From the NCBI GenBank assembly GCA_948146395.1, contig OX411543.1, positions 47,716,517 to 47,780,516 of the forward strand: a stretch of DNA of 64,000 bases. Direction: 5' to 3'. Below, in pieces: positions 10,182 through 20,449 of the stretch. Position 1 is the stretch's first letter. The number at the start of each line of letters is the position of its first letter. The translations under genes were made by a program, and so were the position numbers. The notes below the pieces were generated by a model, which was given only the letters and a program-made list of their open reading frames with translations, was not told where the DNA came from and did not search any database. The stretch is from Fragum whitleyi. Taxonomy: Eukaryota; Mollusca; Bivalvia; Cardiida; Cardiidae.

Positions 10182-11903
10182 CTATGAATGGATAACACTT
10201 ATTTTGAAAAACTCATTTTGCGTACTTTGCTTAGAATTTAAATATATTAAGGTAGTGGACCCGTAAGAAGTCACAACCATTTCGAAAATCATGAACTTTA
10301 ACAGTGTTCACCGAGGTTTCCTAATGATTTTCATTAGGGAACCTCGGTTAACATTGTGAAAGAACATGTGATCAGAAATGTTGCGGAACTATTACGGGTC
10401 CACTCCCTTAATATTATTTGATGGCGTATTCATATTGAATGAGAAATACTATTTTCAAAAATGCATAATTATTATCATTATTCTTAAAAGTCAATGTTAG
10501 CATTTACTTTGAACTTTCTTATTATTATTTTTTAAATTTATTTTTACAGAAAATTGTTTAAAGGGAAGATTCTGAATGTCCTTTTGTATCGTTTTGAACC
10601 AACACTATGCTTAACTTATAGTGATAGCCTTCACATAATCATGCTATTGAAATTTCGCATCGTAGAACAGAAATACTTCTCCTAAAATTTGTTATAATGT
10701 AAGGAAATGTAACAAAGTACATGTATTTTGTCCGGGCGATGCGTGGCATGATTTGATGAAATAGATAAAGATAATACAACAAAATGAAATTTGGCACATG
10801 TTTCTTATGAACATCTTATTTCATAAAATAGCGAGGTACACGTCATAAATCTAAAAACATGGCGGTTATATTGAGTAACTCTCCGTTTTTTTTAGATTAA
10901 TCTACCCATAGGATACTTATGTAAAACTTTTTCGCGGTTTGAATGATTTTTTACTTATCTCCTATTACGGGTATAAGTCTAACTTACCGTGATGTCCATA
11001 AGGCATGGGTCGTCCATATTGTGTACTTCCTAGTAGTCGACGAACATCACCCGGCAACGATGCAGCATCTAAAAGTGACAAGCAAATCACTTTAATGTAC
11101 AAAGCTCGACTTTCAATAAAAAAACAACAACAACAGTTGGCAATCAGTTTATTCAGACTGGACATGGAGTATTTGTCACCTGTGCAAGATCTAGCGCTTA
11201 GTCAGTCATATTCATAAATACAATGTAACCCACCGAGCGAAAAGGGCCAGTTTTGCTTTTGCGTAAAGTATCAGCCCCAGTCCGATTTTTCATAATTCTT
11301 TGACAAGGATTGAAATTTTCACGATTAGCTGATTTTTTTCTGAAAAGAAATTTTTTTTTTAAATGTTAAACAGAGTCAAACGAAAAAAAAACCTAATGTA
11401 TTTTAAATTTTTTGGAGTTTAACTTAACTGATTTTATACACTTATATCAAGACACTTTGAAGTAAAATTTACTTTCATTTTGGTTAAAGAAACAGAAGCC
11501 TAGTGAGTGTCATTCACTTGGAATTAAAGATTTTCAGCTAAGAACAGTAAGAATGGTCAATCTTAAGGTATTGGACCCGTAACAGTTTCGCAATGTCTCA
11601 AAAGTAATGAACTTTAACAATGTAAACAGAGGTTTCCTAATGATTTTCATTAAGAAACCTCGGTCAACATTGTGAAAGATAATATTACGGTTACGGGTTA
11701 CATTATTTCCAAACTGTTGCGGAAATATTACGGGTCCACAACCTTAAAATGGAAAAAAAACATATTGAATCCATGTATTACCATCGTTGTAAATAACGAC
11801 ACTGCCGTCTACGAATGGCGGTAATTCGTCATCATTGTTGAAGTCAGGTTGAGCAAAAGCTCCGACGACAAATAGTACCAATAGTAGCATCCTGATGATA
11901 TAC
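8803..11903 (-). CDS. Gene B: secreted acidic Asp/Ser-rich protein with DLSQ(Y/F)GIG repeats
   Basis: The model joins exons 11890-11782, 11068-10988 and 10181-8803, all in frame, giving 522 residues. Residues 1-13 form a hydrophobic signal peptide (MLLLVLFVVGAFA, cut likely before Gln14), so the product should be secreted. Residues 41-51 are LPGDVRRLLGS, a motif shared with gene A. Residues 64-320 are highly acidic, with a run of seven Asp and six copies of a DLSQYGIG-like unit starting at residues 153, 184, 223, 259, 281 and 303. The C-terminal third is less acidic, with PDIPYL- and KKE-containing stretches, and ends in a WIQREL segment. Both introns are phase 1. The acidic secreted composition suggests a calcium-binding or shell-matrix protein, but I do not recognise the family. 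Confidence 0.8.
10247..10411. mobile_element. Family B hairpin MITE in gene B intron 2
   Basis: Family B reference description. A 165-bp nearly complete palindrome is bounded by TTAA on both sides. The outer arms are ttaaggtagtggacccgtaa and its complement. The centre is the inverted pair aggtttcctaatga / tcattagggaacct, followed by cggttaacattgtgaaag. The TTAA ends resemble a piggyBac-type target. It lies in the intron between exons 2 and 3. Confidence 0.85.
10412..10987. other. Gene B intron 2, upstream part
   Basis: AT-rich intron sequence. The donor at its start is G|GTAAGT (10987-10982). I see no other exon inside it. Confidence 0.6.
10988..11068 (-). CDS. Gene B exon 2 (shared DVRR motif exon)
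   Basis: The acceptor is tgtcacttttag|atgctg and the donor is catcacg|gtaagt. It is an 81-nt phase 1-1 exon, so it could be skipped or shuffled without changing frame. It encodes DAASLPGDVRRLLGSTQYGR and MPYGHH. It aligns with the end of gene A exon 3 (LPDDVRRVIGSSVLGRP). Confidence 0.85.
11563..11747. mobile_element. Family B hairpin MITE in gene B intron 1
   Basis: TTAA at 11563 and 11744 bound the same palindrome as at 10247, with extra sequence (ttacgggttacattatttcc) in one arm. It ends 34 bp from the exon 1 splice donor. Confidence 0.8.
11782..11890 (-). CDS. Gene B exon 1 (signal peptide)
   Basis: An ATG at 11890-11888 starts MLLLVLFVVGAFAQ, then PDFNNDDELPPFVDGSVVIYND, ending at donor G|GTAATA after one base of the next codon. 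Upstream, cgctttctag at 11904 is a good acceptor, leaving 13 nt of 5' UTR in this exon. An upstream noncoding exon must therefore exist; I could not place it. Confidence 0.85.
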
Positions 11904-11963
11904 CTAGAAAGCGATATACAATGTAAAAACAAGAACATTTAGAGAACGTATCAATTATAGATA

Positions 11964-12391
11964 CAGTTAAAAACATCGTGAAATTGACACATTTTCCGAA
12001 CAAAATAATTCTACAATATTCTCTCAGCGCCCCATTTATTCATTCCAAATACTCAATCTATTCGATCAAAAATGCTCCAAAATCATTAAAAAAACGAGAT
12101 CGTTCAACATGATTCACATTTTTTTTCAAATCGATCAAATTATTCTACGACTTTATTGGCTGATGTTGATTTTAAAGTGTCTTAATGGTCAACGAATACA
12201 TACAAACAGAACAGTGCGTATATTTTATTAAAGGGAGGTAAAAATCGCTAATTTTGATCATCTTTAATAAAATCAGCGATATTGTTTACCGCCCTTTAAT
12301 TTCACTCAAAACTCGCTCCACACACTCATTCAATTTCATTCAAAAATCATTTGGAATGATTCATATTGTCAATTTCACGATGTTCTTAATA
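11964..12391 (-). mobile_element. Family A MITE, near full length
   Basis: It starts at the TA-flanked terminus cagttaaaaacatcgtgaaa and contains the aagggaggtaaaaatcgc / ttaccgcccttt central hairpin. It ends with a decayed terminus (cgatgttcttaataac). It may lie in the 5' UTR intron of gene B. Confidence 0.8.
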
Positions 12392-12399
12392 ACACTTGG

Positions 12400-12500
12400 T
12401 TAGACTGGTCCCAAAGTCAATTCTTAAAAAAGCCTAGGATAGGCTATTCTGATATTTGACAGTGGGACTAGTCCAAAACCAACACGAATACCGGCCAGAA
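12400..12500. repeat. Inverted repeat around agactggtccc / gggactagtcc
   Basis: agactggtcccaaagtcaa pairs imperfectly with ttgacagtgggactagtcc, separated by about 40 bp that include a second palindrome (gcctaggataggc). Confidence 0.55.
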
Positions 12501-12799
12501 ATAAGTTGGCCCTCTTGAATAATTTGGGAAAATGATAATTAAGTTGTGTCAATTAACATTTGTGCATTCTGTTTTGCTGAAAGATTGGTTTTATCCTATA
12601 ATGAAAATAATTTAATTTAGGGTAAACAGCTATGTCATATTCGTGTGCACAGGTTGGCCTCTGGAAAATATGATTAATTGTGGATGGTAATTTTGCTTCT
12701 TTATGAAAAATTGATGTTGTATGAAGAAAGTAATTTTGACTACACGGAAGTATGAAACTATTGTTTCACACTTATATATGAACTCGCTGAAGTTGTACA

Positions 12800-12964
12800 C
12801 CAATATTCGATCATTCTGGTTGGCTGAAAAAATGGTTTCAATACTCATAAAACAATTATGGTTGAAGAAATTGCACTGAAATTGACCAGAATTAAACAAG
12901 CACCTGTCTTAAGCAAGCACCTTTAATATGTCCGCCTGGTGCTTGCTTAAGACAGGTTTGACTG
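12800..12964 (+). mobile_element. Family T MITE end (ACAGTCAAACCTGT terminus), partial
   Basis: The end gcttaagacaggtttgactg is flanked by TA. Inside, gtcttaagcaagcacc and ggtgcttgcttaagac form an inverted pair. The same terminus forms both ends of the element at 19490. The left limit is not clear. Confidence 0.6.
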
Positions 12965-13205
12965 TATTTGATGTTAAAGGTTCACATTTTTGCTTCAAGA
13001 AATTAAATCATAAGGTATGGAGATATATTTTGTTGAATTCGTTGAGGAATGAAACGAAAAACCTAATCACACTGTTGAATCCGCTTCGCGTATTCATACA
13101 ATGTGATAAGGTTTTTAGTTTCATACCTTTCATGAGACCAAAGCGCTCTTCGTCTCTTAAATGAGGTGCTTAACCTAATGATAATTCCGGAAGTTTTGCG
13201 AAAAT

Positions 13206-13343
13206 CGGACCTGCGTTCAGGATGACAAAGCGGTGAAAACATTTTTCCAATTATACCCAGCTGTGCACGCGTGTGCACGTGCAAAACGGGGTATAATTGG
13301 CAAACTGTTTGAATCGTTTTATCATCTGGTCCCTTATCGATGA
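13206..13343. mobile_element. Family D hairpin (GCGTTCAGGATGACAAA ends)
   Basis: Family D reference description. It is a palindrome of about 135 bp that starts cctgcgttcaggatgacaaa in the best copies. An inner ggggtataattgg pair flanks a G/C-rich apex rich in TGCACGTGC. It is dispersed in both orientations and carries no coding sequence. Confidence 0.75.
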
Positions 13344-13413
13344 TGAGACAATTCTTTGAATGTTGACGGTAGGACGCACAAACGGACAGACGGTCGAATG
13401 GACAGATATCGTA

Positions 13414-13828
13414 CAGTTAATACATCGTGAAATTTACATCCGTCTCAATCAAAATCATTCTAAAACGCTCACTCGGCGCTCAATTCATTCATTCCAAACA
13501 CTCACTCAAGCCATTCGAAAACGCTTAAAAATATAAAATCAGCAACTACATTCAAAAATTAATAAAGCAAGAACAAAATCGCGATTTCAGTGGCACAATT
13601 GAAATTTTAAGCCACTTGAAGAAATAGGAAACTAATTATAGAACTTTTTTGCATATTTTATGAAAGGGAAGTAATACATATCGCTAATTTTATTCATCCT
13701 GAACAAAATTTCGATAATGGATTACCTCCAATAAATTCACCCAAAACTCGTTCCACACACTCATTCAATATTATTCCAAAATCATTCCAAAATCATGCAC
13801 CTTGTCAATTTCACGATGTTGTTAACTG
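13414..13828 (-). mobile_element. Family A MITE, full length
   Basis: TA-flanked termini cagttaatacatcgtgaaat and ttgttaactg. The central hairpin arms are degenerate (agggaagtaatacatatcgc / ggattacctcc). Confidence 0.85.
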
Positions 13829-13901
13829 TATTTTCAAGAAGCACAATTCAGCTTACTACGATTACTTTAAATATTTGTATTTGTATTTATTTTTCCACGA
13901 T

Positions 13902-14100
13902 CTTTTTTTTTTTTTTTGCTTATAATGTCTTTATTTAACGAGGCTACACAGTTGGTCTTACCCAGTCTTCCTTGTAATTCCCTTAATTTCTTTCATCTGA
14001 AGACAAGTGAACACAAGATTATTATTTGAAAGACACCATTTAGATTAAGTTTTAATTGTCACATACCTTCGTGGCTTGCAAGTCCAATGATTCCTTTGGT
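13902..14100 (-). mobile_element. 3' end of a poly(A) retroposon
   Basis: Read on the minus strand, it ends gcctcgttaaataaagacat then tataagc and 17 A residues, that is, a polyadenylation signal followed by poly(A). The upstream extent is uncertain. A donor-like ggtatgt and an acceptor-like ttgtcttcag upstream could instead mean a terminal exon region, so the class is open. Confidence 0.5.
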
Positions 14101-14159
14101 TTGATTAGTTTCAACTGATTCAATGTAATAAATCAAGCAAAAGGCGCTGCATTGTCTAT

Positions 14160-14454
14160 TTGTTTTGCATTTCACTGATCGTTCTTTGTTGCAAAAATAT
14201 TTCTAGGTATTCCGCTAAGAGTTAATTGTCTTAACTTGAGGCCCTGCGATGGATAGCCAAATGAATACAAAAGCTACTTAATCGATAGGTTATAGCCAAC
14301 AACATGCAGTCCGTTTAGTAAAGATTATCCGCTTTGTAAAAAAATATTTAGCAAAAACGGGCTGAGTGGACATTATTACAATAAGCATAGGCCGTTCAAA
14401 CCCTTTCTGTAACAAAAATCATATGTAATAAAATGTTTATTTCCTTTATTTAAC
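14160..14454. other. Noncoding stretch, nothing recognised
   Basis: No repeat match, no exon signals. Confidence 0.4.
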
Positions 14455-14714
14455 ATATGCATAAGAGTTCAAAAATTAGCTTCCCTTTTCATCAAGAACC
14501 AATCAGACGCTTTCAATTTCAATTATGTTAGGCAAATTGCGATTTTTCTAGCTATTTTTATTTTAAATCTAGATGTCGATCTTACCCTTTTAGATGTTTA
14601 AGAGCTTATTGATTGGTTTGATAGAGTGATTGAAATGAATGGATGGAGCGCTGAGTGAGTGGAAAAGAATTATTTAGATCGAGATCGGTGTCAATTTAAC
14701 GATGTTCTTAACTG
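14455..14714 (+). mobile_element. Family A MITE, one half
   Basis: It contains ccaatcagacgctttcaatt, gaatggatggagcgctgagt and the terminus cgatgttcttaactg with TA. The left half is missing. Confidence 0.75.
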
Positions 14715-14723
14715 TATTACATA

Positions 14724-15127
14724 GAGGATAATCGTTTGTTTCAGTGTAAGATCGATTTATATTTCATTGAGTGAAAAACTAAAGCTATATTTTCACGAGT
14801 GGCAGAGCCACGAGTGAAATATAGCTTTTGTTCTTCACGAAATGAAATACTAATCGACCTTACTCGAAAAACAAACGATTATTCTATTTCTTTAATGAAA
14901 AAATGAGACAAATATAAAATTTCTAGGATATATTTTCGTTAAGCGCGTCATTTTGCGCGTGATTGCTATGCAACGTTCATTGTGACGTCACTTATTTCGC
15001 CCCGCATAGATAACGTCAGATAGGATGAAATGCACAAAAGCAGGGTATAAGTTTTGCTTTTGCGGTGAGATTATCAAGTGATAATCTACCGTTATTTCTC
15101 GATAAACCACCAAAAAGCATTAAAGAA
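14724..15127. mobile_element. Family F palindrome-plus-tail element
   Basis: Family F reference description. The first roughly 165 bp is a long palindrome from gataatcgtttgttt to aaacaaacgattattc with apex cgagtggcagagccacgagt. It is followed by a non-palindromic tail of about 240 bp with gcgcgtcattttgcgcgtga, ttgctatgcaacg, TGACGTCA and a ccaccaaaaagc end. No TIR spans the whole unit, so it may be Helitron/Helentron-like; that is a guess. Confidence 0.75.
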
Positions 15128-15447
15128 TACGAAATAAACTATTTGTTACAATTTGGGAAACTACATGTATCACGGAAAAGGAATGTGAGTGTCTATCTGA
15201 ATTTTAAATGTTTCTCTCGGCCGTATGTGGCATAAAATTACATTTCGGACCTTTTTCAACTTGTACTTTGTTCACCAGTAAAAAAAGCGCCATTCGAACA
15301 CCCATATAGAAGTAATAGAAACTACCAGTAACCAATTGACGTCACATTGGTAAAAATTTTACCAGCCGCAAATGGGTTCGGTTTTTGTTATGCTTTGTTT
15401 TGTTTGTCTGTTTGTTTGTTTGTTTTACCAAAAGGGTTGTGTGATAA
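15128..15447. other. Noncoding stretch with (TTTG)n near 15400
   Basis: A short tgtttgtctgtttgtttgtt run is the only notable feature. Confidence 0.5.
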
Positions 15448-15594
15448 TTGCCCTTGGCAAACAGTTATGCACCGTTTTGTCATCCAAAACGAAGAGCTCG
15501 TCAATCGATGATATCTAAATTCGAATTATTTTTTCAACAAATTATGCTAAGTTTACCATGTTTTGTATTTTCATCGCATACCAAAAATTTTATA

Positions 15595-15820
15595 AGCCCG
15601 AATGTTTTCGGAGAGAACCCGAGGTATTTTGATCGCCTTGGCGTCGTTTGCGTTGGTATTGGTATTGGCGTTGGTGTAAGCATTAGCGAGACAAACTTTA
15701 ACCTTGGTCATATCTCTGTTGTTTTTGAAGATATCTTCATGAAACTTGGCATATGTGTTCGACTTCCTGCATTATCCGGCACCTCGAGCGTTACACTCGT
15801 AGGCGGTGCTCTTGTTTCTA
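15595..15820 (-). mobile_element. Dispersed repeat V ('aagagcaccgcc'), minus orientation
   Basis: Read on the minus strand, it starts aacaagagcaccgcctacga and contains ccaagtttcatgaagatatc. The same sequence is on the plus strand at 44635. I recognise this as a type of repeat common in bivalve genomes, probably a SINE or LINE tail; the class is not certain. The 139-codon plus-strand frame here is not supported. Confidence 0.65.
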
Positions 15821-15954
15821 CACAGGTAATTATTGCAAAAAGAATAATCATTGCGAAACGAATTTAAATAATGCTCTACATTACCGAGCAACAATTTATT
15901 CTTTCTTATTTATAATAAAGAATTTTAATTCGTCTTTGAAAACGTGTGATTTAA

Positions 15955-16075
15955 GCTTGTGTGTAACATTAACCAAATTTTTAAATGCGCATTTACACTG
16001 TTTGACCAGGGTTTCACTGTGCGCTTCGTAGAAGGATATGGTCTCAAACTGTATTTAGACAGTCTGGCGATCTCC
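15955..16075. mobile_element. Family E fragment
   Basis: tgaccagggtttcactgtgcgc and ggtctcaaactgtatttaga match the interior of the family E copies; both termini are lost. Confidence 0.5.
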
Positions 16076-16137
16076 TTAGTATACTTGTGGATTTCTACGT
16101 TTACCGTGTCAAAATTGGTGCCCAGAGGAAGTTGTTA

Positions 16138-16527
16138 CAGTTAGTAACATCGAGAAATTTTAAAACGCTCTAAAATTGGTGAAAACGCTTCTAAATAGTT
16201 CATAACGATTAACATTTCATTCAAATCGTTCAAATCATCGCACATTTTTATAATCGAATTTGAATTTGAATTTCGATTTGAAATAAATCGGGTTTGAATG
16301 CACAGAATTAGCTCGAAAAGATACACGAACAGGAACATACGTTGGTATTCTAAAGAGTGAGGGGGGGGGGGGTTATTTAATTACCTATAATTTTCGTCCA
16401 AATTATCCAAAGTATTTCCCCTTTCTTTATTTCGTTCAAAACTCGTTTCTCATACTCGTTCAATATACGTTATTCCGATATCATTCCAAAATCATTCACC
16501 TTGTCAATTTCACAATGATATTAACTG
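16138..16527 (-). mobile_element. Family A MITE, near full length
   Basis: TA-flanked termini cagttagtaacatcgagaaa and atattaactg. It contains a run of 12 G at 16362-16373 beside the central hairpin remnant. Confidence 0.78.
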
Positions 16528-16539
16528 TAAATTTAACAT

Positions 16540-16970
16540 CTCCACCAGGGCCTCAAGAGATCGATATCCGATCAAACAATTCAATACAAAGACTACTATA
16601 CATTACAACATCGATCAAACTTACAATGATTTTTTTGTCCGTAAGTAGATTCATTCTTCTTTCGTAAGGTCAAACATTTAAAAACACAGAATTATGTCAA
16701 TTGGGTGTTTCTTAATTAAACTGTCTATATCAGAGAAAAGTGAAATTTGTGAATTTTTCTAGATAGATTGGCATTGTCACCATAGAAACAAACGCGTGTA
16801 GCATTGTTATTGGTTACAACCGACTGGTTGAGCCATATTGTTTTTGATGTTTGCACGATATAATTTGGCTCGCAAATATTTACATATTTCATACATTCAT
16901 AAGCAGGACAATGGTGTCCCTAAACCGTTCACCTAAGCAACCATATTAAAAGTGAACACTTTTCTTTCAA
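16540..16970. other. Noncoding stretch, nothing recognised
   Basis: No exon or repeat identified before the 'agagcttcaccc' repeat at 16975. Confidence 0.4.
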
Positions 16971-16974
16971 AAAT

Positions 16975-17050
16975 TACTAGAGCTTCACCCAGGGACCATC
17001 CCTAACAAGTTTCAGCATTAGACGGCCATCAGTTTTGGAAGAGAAGATTT
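16975..17050 (+). repeat. Dispersed repeat U ('agagcttcaccc')
   Basis: agagcttcacccagggacc...aagtttcagcattagacgg matches the sequence at about 18440-18500. It lies directly upstream of the LINE fragment, which has the related copy at its downstream end. Confidence 0.55.
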
Positions 17051-18330
17051 TTCGTAGATCTTCTTATCTTCGGCCTTTCGGTAACTATGGTAACAAAAGT
17101 CCTGACTTCAATGATAACGTTGCTGACTTTTTAATTGATTCGAATAATTTCATTACCCCGTAATTTGGTAATATTATTTAACAGAATTTTTGATACCGGC
17201 GAATACCCGGAAAATTGGTGTAAAGGAGTTATTGTTCCAATGCATAAAAAAGGCGATATTTTAAACCCTTCTAATTATAGGGGGATAACTCTAGTCAATG
17301 TCATGGCAAAAGTTTTTCCCTTGCACTCAGAAAGAGATTAAATAAATGGTGCGAGTCTGAGCATAATTTTAACGACAATCAGTTTGGTTTTAGAGAAAGT
17401 CGGAGTACGGCTGATTGTGTATATCTGTTACACGCAATTATACAGAATATACTTAATCTTAAATCCAAACTGTACTGCACTTTTATTGATTACCAAATGG
17501 CCTTTGATACTGTTATTCGCGATGCCCTATGGTTGAAGTTAGTAAAAACAGGCGTAAGCTCTAAAATGGTGAATATCCTCAAATCAATTTATAATAATGT
17601 TCAGTCATGCGTAAAGGTCACGCCATCAATGAGCTTCTCGGATTTTTTTGATGTCACGGTTGGATTGAAGCAAGGAGAGCCCCTATCACCCATATTATTT
17701 ATTTTATCTATCAATGACATAAGCAATGAATTAGATTTTGATAATTTATCTGAAAATGATTTAAACTATTTGTCGATGTATATGCTTCTTTTTGCAGACG
17801 ATATTGTACTTTTTACGACTGATCCTAAAAGTTTACAATCTCAGTTAGATGCCATATCACAATACTCTAATAAATGGGGCCTTAAAATAAATGTCGAAAA
17901 AACAAAAGTTTGTATTTTTGAAAATCGTAAAAGTCGTAAAGATTCTGATTGGTATATTTATGGAGAAAAACTCGAAGTTGTCGACCATTTTAAATACTTA
18001 GGTGTTACTTTTACATATAATGGATCAATGAAGAAATCAGTCACTAATTTATATGAGCAGGCCCTCCGGGCATACAATAGTGTAATATCGCTATTTACCA
18101 GGTTAAAACTCGACATGAAAACTAAACTTTCCATTTTTGATTCCATGGTTGTGCCTATTTTATTATATAATTCCGAGGTATGGGGAGTATACGAAATGAA
18201 GGATGTCGATAGACTTCACTTACGATTTTGTAAAAAGCTTTTAGGAGTAAATAAATCTACACCGAATGAGGCTATTTACGGAGAACTAGGTAGATTTCCT
18301 CTTTCTCAGACTGTGCTGATTTGCTGAATA
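17050..18330 (+). pseudogene. Decayed LINE reverse transcriptase fragment (third LINE, different type)
   Basis: The first readable protein (SPDFNDNVADFLIDSNN) is at about 17100. After a frameshift near 17155 come TGEYPENWCKGVIVPMHKKG and NPSNYRGITLVN. A second shift in a T-run near 17312 leads to NQFGFRESRSTADCVY, FIDYQMAFDTV, VGLKQGEPLSPILF, the catalytic FADD at about 17791-17802, and FKYLGVTF. It stops at TGA 18325-18327. It lacks endonuclease, 5' end and normal C-terminus. The LKQGEPLSP and FADD variants separate it from the two CR1/L2-like elements; the clade is not assigned. It is a dead copy. Confidence 0.88.
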
Positions 18331-18429
18331 AATGAAAAAAAAAGTGGTAACCATACCAGAGTTTTTAACGGAATTAAGTTTTTTTTTACCATGGTAATCA
18401 GACAATTTGACGAAATTAAGTTTTTCTAT

Positions 18430-18610
18430 CAACTTTGGCAGAGCTTCAACCCAAGAACATCCTTGCAAAGTTTCAGCTTGATCGGTCTAGTGTTATAGTA
18501 GGAGAAGCTGTTGAAAGAAATTGCTGATGGACGAACAGGTAGACGGACAAATTCAAGTGATTATAATAGCTCTCATTGAGGTGTTTTGCTCAGGAGGGCT
18601 AAAATATCAT
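18430..18610 (+). repeat. Dispersed repeat U, longer copy
   Basis: agagcttcaacccaagaac, gctgatggacgaacaggtag, then ataatagctctcattgaggt and ttgctcaggagggctaaaat. The paired 'tagctc...gagctaaa' end is a repeat I associate with bivalve genomes. It abuts the LINE fragment and could be its 3' UTR or an independent SINE. Confidence 0.55.
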
Positions 18611-18614
18611 GAAA

Positions 18615-19040
18615 GCTACCTTTTTTTTAGGCTGGACATTTTGTTAGGATACTCTTATGTTTCTGCATATTTTATGGTCTTTTTTTTTTTAAATCAGGTG
18701 CATAGTAGTGGAAGTCAATCTCAACAACCGGATAGAGTTAAAGAAGAACAGATGGACAGACGGGCACCGTTAAAACATATGTCACCTATCTCATCCAGCG
18801 GTGGGGGGATGAAAAACTATGTGCTTACAACCTCTTTCAACTGTTCAATATGGACCCGTTTAGATTTCCAAAAAGTGAGGAGAGGGGGGATTTAGCAATA
18901 TGACCATATTGTTTAAACATTTATTAGCAATCAATTACATCAAACAATCAACAAATACCACATACAGCCGCTGATCCATCTAGCTACTATGTACATCTGT
19001 ATATTGTGTCTCAACTGTGGAAGAGAGAAAACAACATGTA
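18615..19040. other. Noncoding stretch with T-runs
   Basis: Includes agaacagatggacagacggg near 18750, the type of sequence found near repeat U. No gene seen. Confidence 0.4.
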
Positions 19041-19069
19041 TTTGTGGTTTAAAGAAGATGACCTGCAAA

Positions 19070-19452
19070 AGATCCGGAGCATTTCGGAACTCTTTCACAA
19101 TGTTGATCGAGGTTTTGAAATGAAATCATTAAAAACAAAAACAGGTTATCTTAAAGGGCCAACTTATGTCAGGCCCGGGCGGTCCTCGTTGTTGTTTCTT
19201 CAGCCGAAAACCAGCCATGTGTTCAGACTGAAAGATGTTGCAAACCGTTTTCAAATTATATTCTGCTTTTAACCTAAGAACACGTGCAAAGCGGGGTATA
19301 ACTTGAACCGTTTTAGCATCCTAAACACAGGGCTTATGTCCGGCTGAAACAACAACAATAACTGGGCCTTTTCGGGCCAGAAATAAATTTACCGAGTAGT
19401 TAAAGTTCATTATTCCCAAAAGGTCGCGGATCATTTACGGATCCGTTACCTG
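19070..19452. mobile_element. Decayed, split family B hairpin
   Basis: cggaactctttcacaatgtt...cgaggtttt at 19087-19117 and taaagttcattattcccaaa...ggatccgttacc at 19399-19450 are the two arms, separated by about 280 bp of unrelated sequence. That sequence includes a family D fragment (gcaaagcggggtataac near 19287). Confidence 0.5.
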
Positions 19453-19489
19453 CAACCTATTGATCTTACATCGACTAGAATTCAAGATA

Positions 19490-19667
19490 CAGTCAAACCT
19501 GTGCTAGCAGCCACCTGTATTCAGCAAGCAACATGTATTAAGCAAGCGGTCACCGCGTTCCCAAATGAACCAATTGCACTGAAATTAACATGTTTTAAGC
19601 AAACACCTGTCTTAAGCAAGCACTATATGAATGTCCCTTGGGTGCTTGCTTATGACAGGTTTGACTG
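19490..19667. mobile_element. Family T MITE with both ends
   Basis: TA-flanked termini cagtcaaacctgtgctagc and gacaggtttgactg. Internal inverted copies of ttaagcaagc occur. The TA target fits a Tc1/mariner-type origin. Confidence 0.7.
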
Positions 19668-19707
19668 TATTACAAATTAAATCCACCGCTCTCGATTCAA
19701 TTTCCTA

Positions 19708-20189
19708 GGGCCTGTTTTACTAAGCTTCTTACAAAAAAAATAATCGTTAGTCAAAATCATAAATTCACTTTACTTTTACCTCTATTTAACCATAAATTTA
19801 ATTTAATTTTCAGTTCAAAAAAATCTACTGTCTATACAATATTCACATTTGTGTTGAAAATCTATATATGAATGTTTATTTTGTCATTGTTTGTGTTTAT
19901 GACCTTGTTAAATTGTGTATGTATTTGCTTTTGTATGTAACGAGAAACTTTGTATAGTTTAAGTTACTTTAATAAAATGTCTATGTCTATGTCTATGTCA
20001 TAAATCGTACCTGGTGTTTTCATTCATTGTTAGATTCTGCCTTGCAATACCTCTTTGGAATCGTCTTTAGAAGACGATTCCAGTGAGATGACGCATGGCA
20101 GAATTCTATATTTAGAAACTACTGTAGAAGAAACTTTAATATTTGACTTATGCAAAAAGTGATCGTAAGCTGTTTAGTAAAACAGGCTT
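19708..20189. mobile_element. Family R MITE (GGGCCTGTTTTACTAA ends), split by a retroposon
   Basis: It starts gggcctgttttactaagc and ends gctgtttagtaaaacaggc. The interior has the inverted pair ggaatcgtctt / aagacgattcc at about 20058-20081. A second copy without the insertion is at 53210. Confidence 0.8.
19765..19997 (+). mobile_element. Retroposon 3' end inserted in the family R MITE
   Basis: Flanked by TCATAAAT at 19757-19764 and 19998-20005. It ends with AATAAAATG and about three copies of TCTATG. The 233-bp insert is absent from the sister copy at 53210. The hexamer tail and target duplication show target-primed retrotransposition of a short LINE or SINE 3' end. Confidence 0.75.
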
Positions 20190-20194
20190 TTAGA

Positions 20195-20449
20195 CAGGGA
20201 CCAGCACGTGAGCCAAGGACAGAACAAAGATCGACCATAGGGATCGATCTTGGGACCTCTTGATCACGAGACCGTCGTTCTAAGATTCGACCATGGTAAT
20301 CACATGTATTTGTGGAAACTATTGTTCTCAAAGCGGCGATATTTTTCAATATGGACCTAAACACGAATACGTGGCTCTTTATTTAGCTCTGTCCAGGAAC
20401 AGGGCAATTGTTTCATTATATCTAAATTTAAGTCATTTAGGTATTAGTA
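20195..20449. other. Noncoding stretch; possible tRNA-like remnant on minus strand
   Basis: On the minus strand gaacgacggtctcgtgatca and aagatcgatccctatgg vaguely resemble an anticodon arm and T arm, but no D arm or acceptor stem pairs. It is left unclassified. Confidence 0.25.

Noticed and set aside
13969..14004. Mini-exon (acceptor-ATG-donor) on the minus strand
   Set aside because: It sits just before a poly(A) retroposon tail, and no partner exon was found; the splice-like signals may be chance.
15448..15867. 139-codon plus-strand ORF
   Set aside because: It overlaps a family D fragment and dispersed repeat V, which occurs in the opposite orientation at 44635.
20195..20290. Minus-strand tRNA gene
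   Set aside because: Only parts resemble a tRNA; no D arm or acceptor pairing can be drawn.
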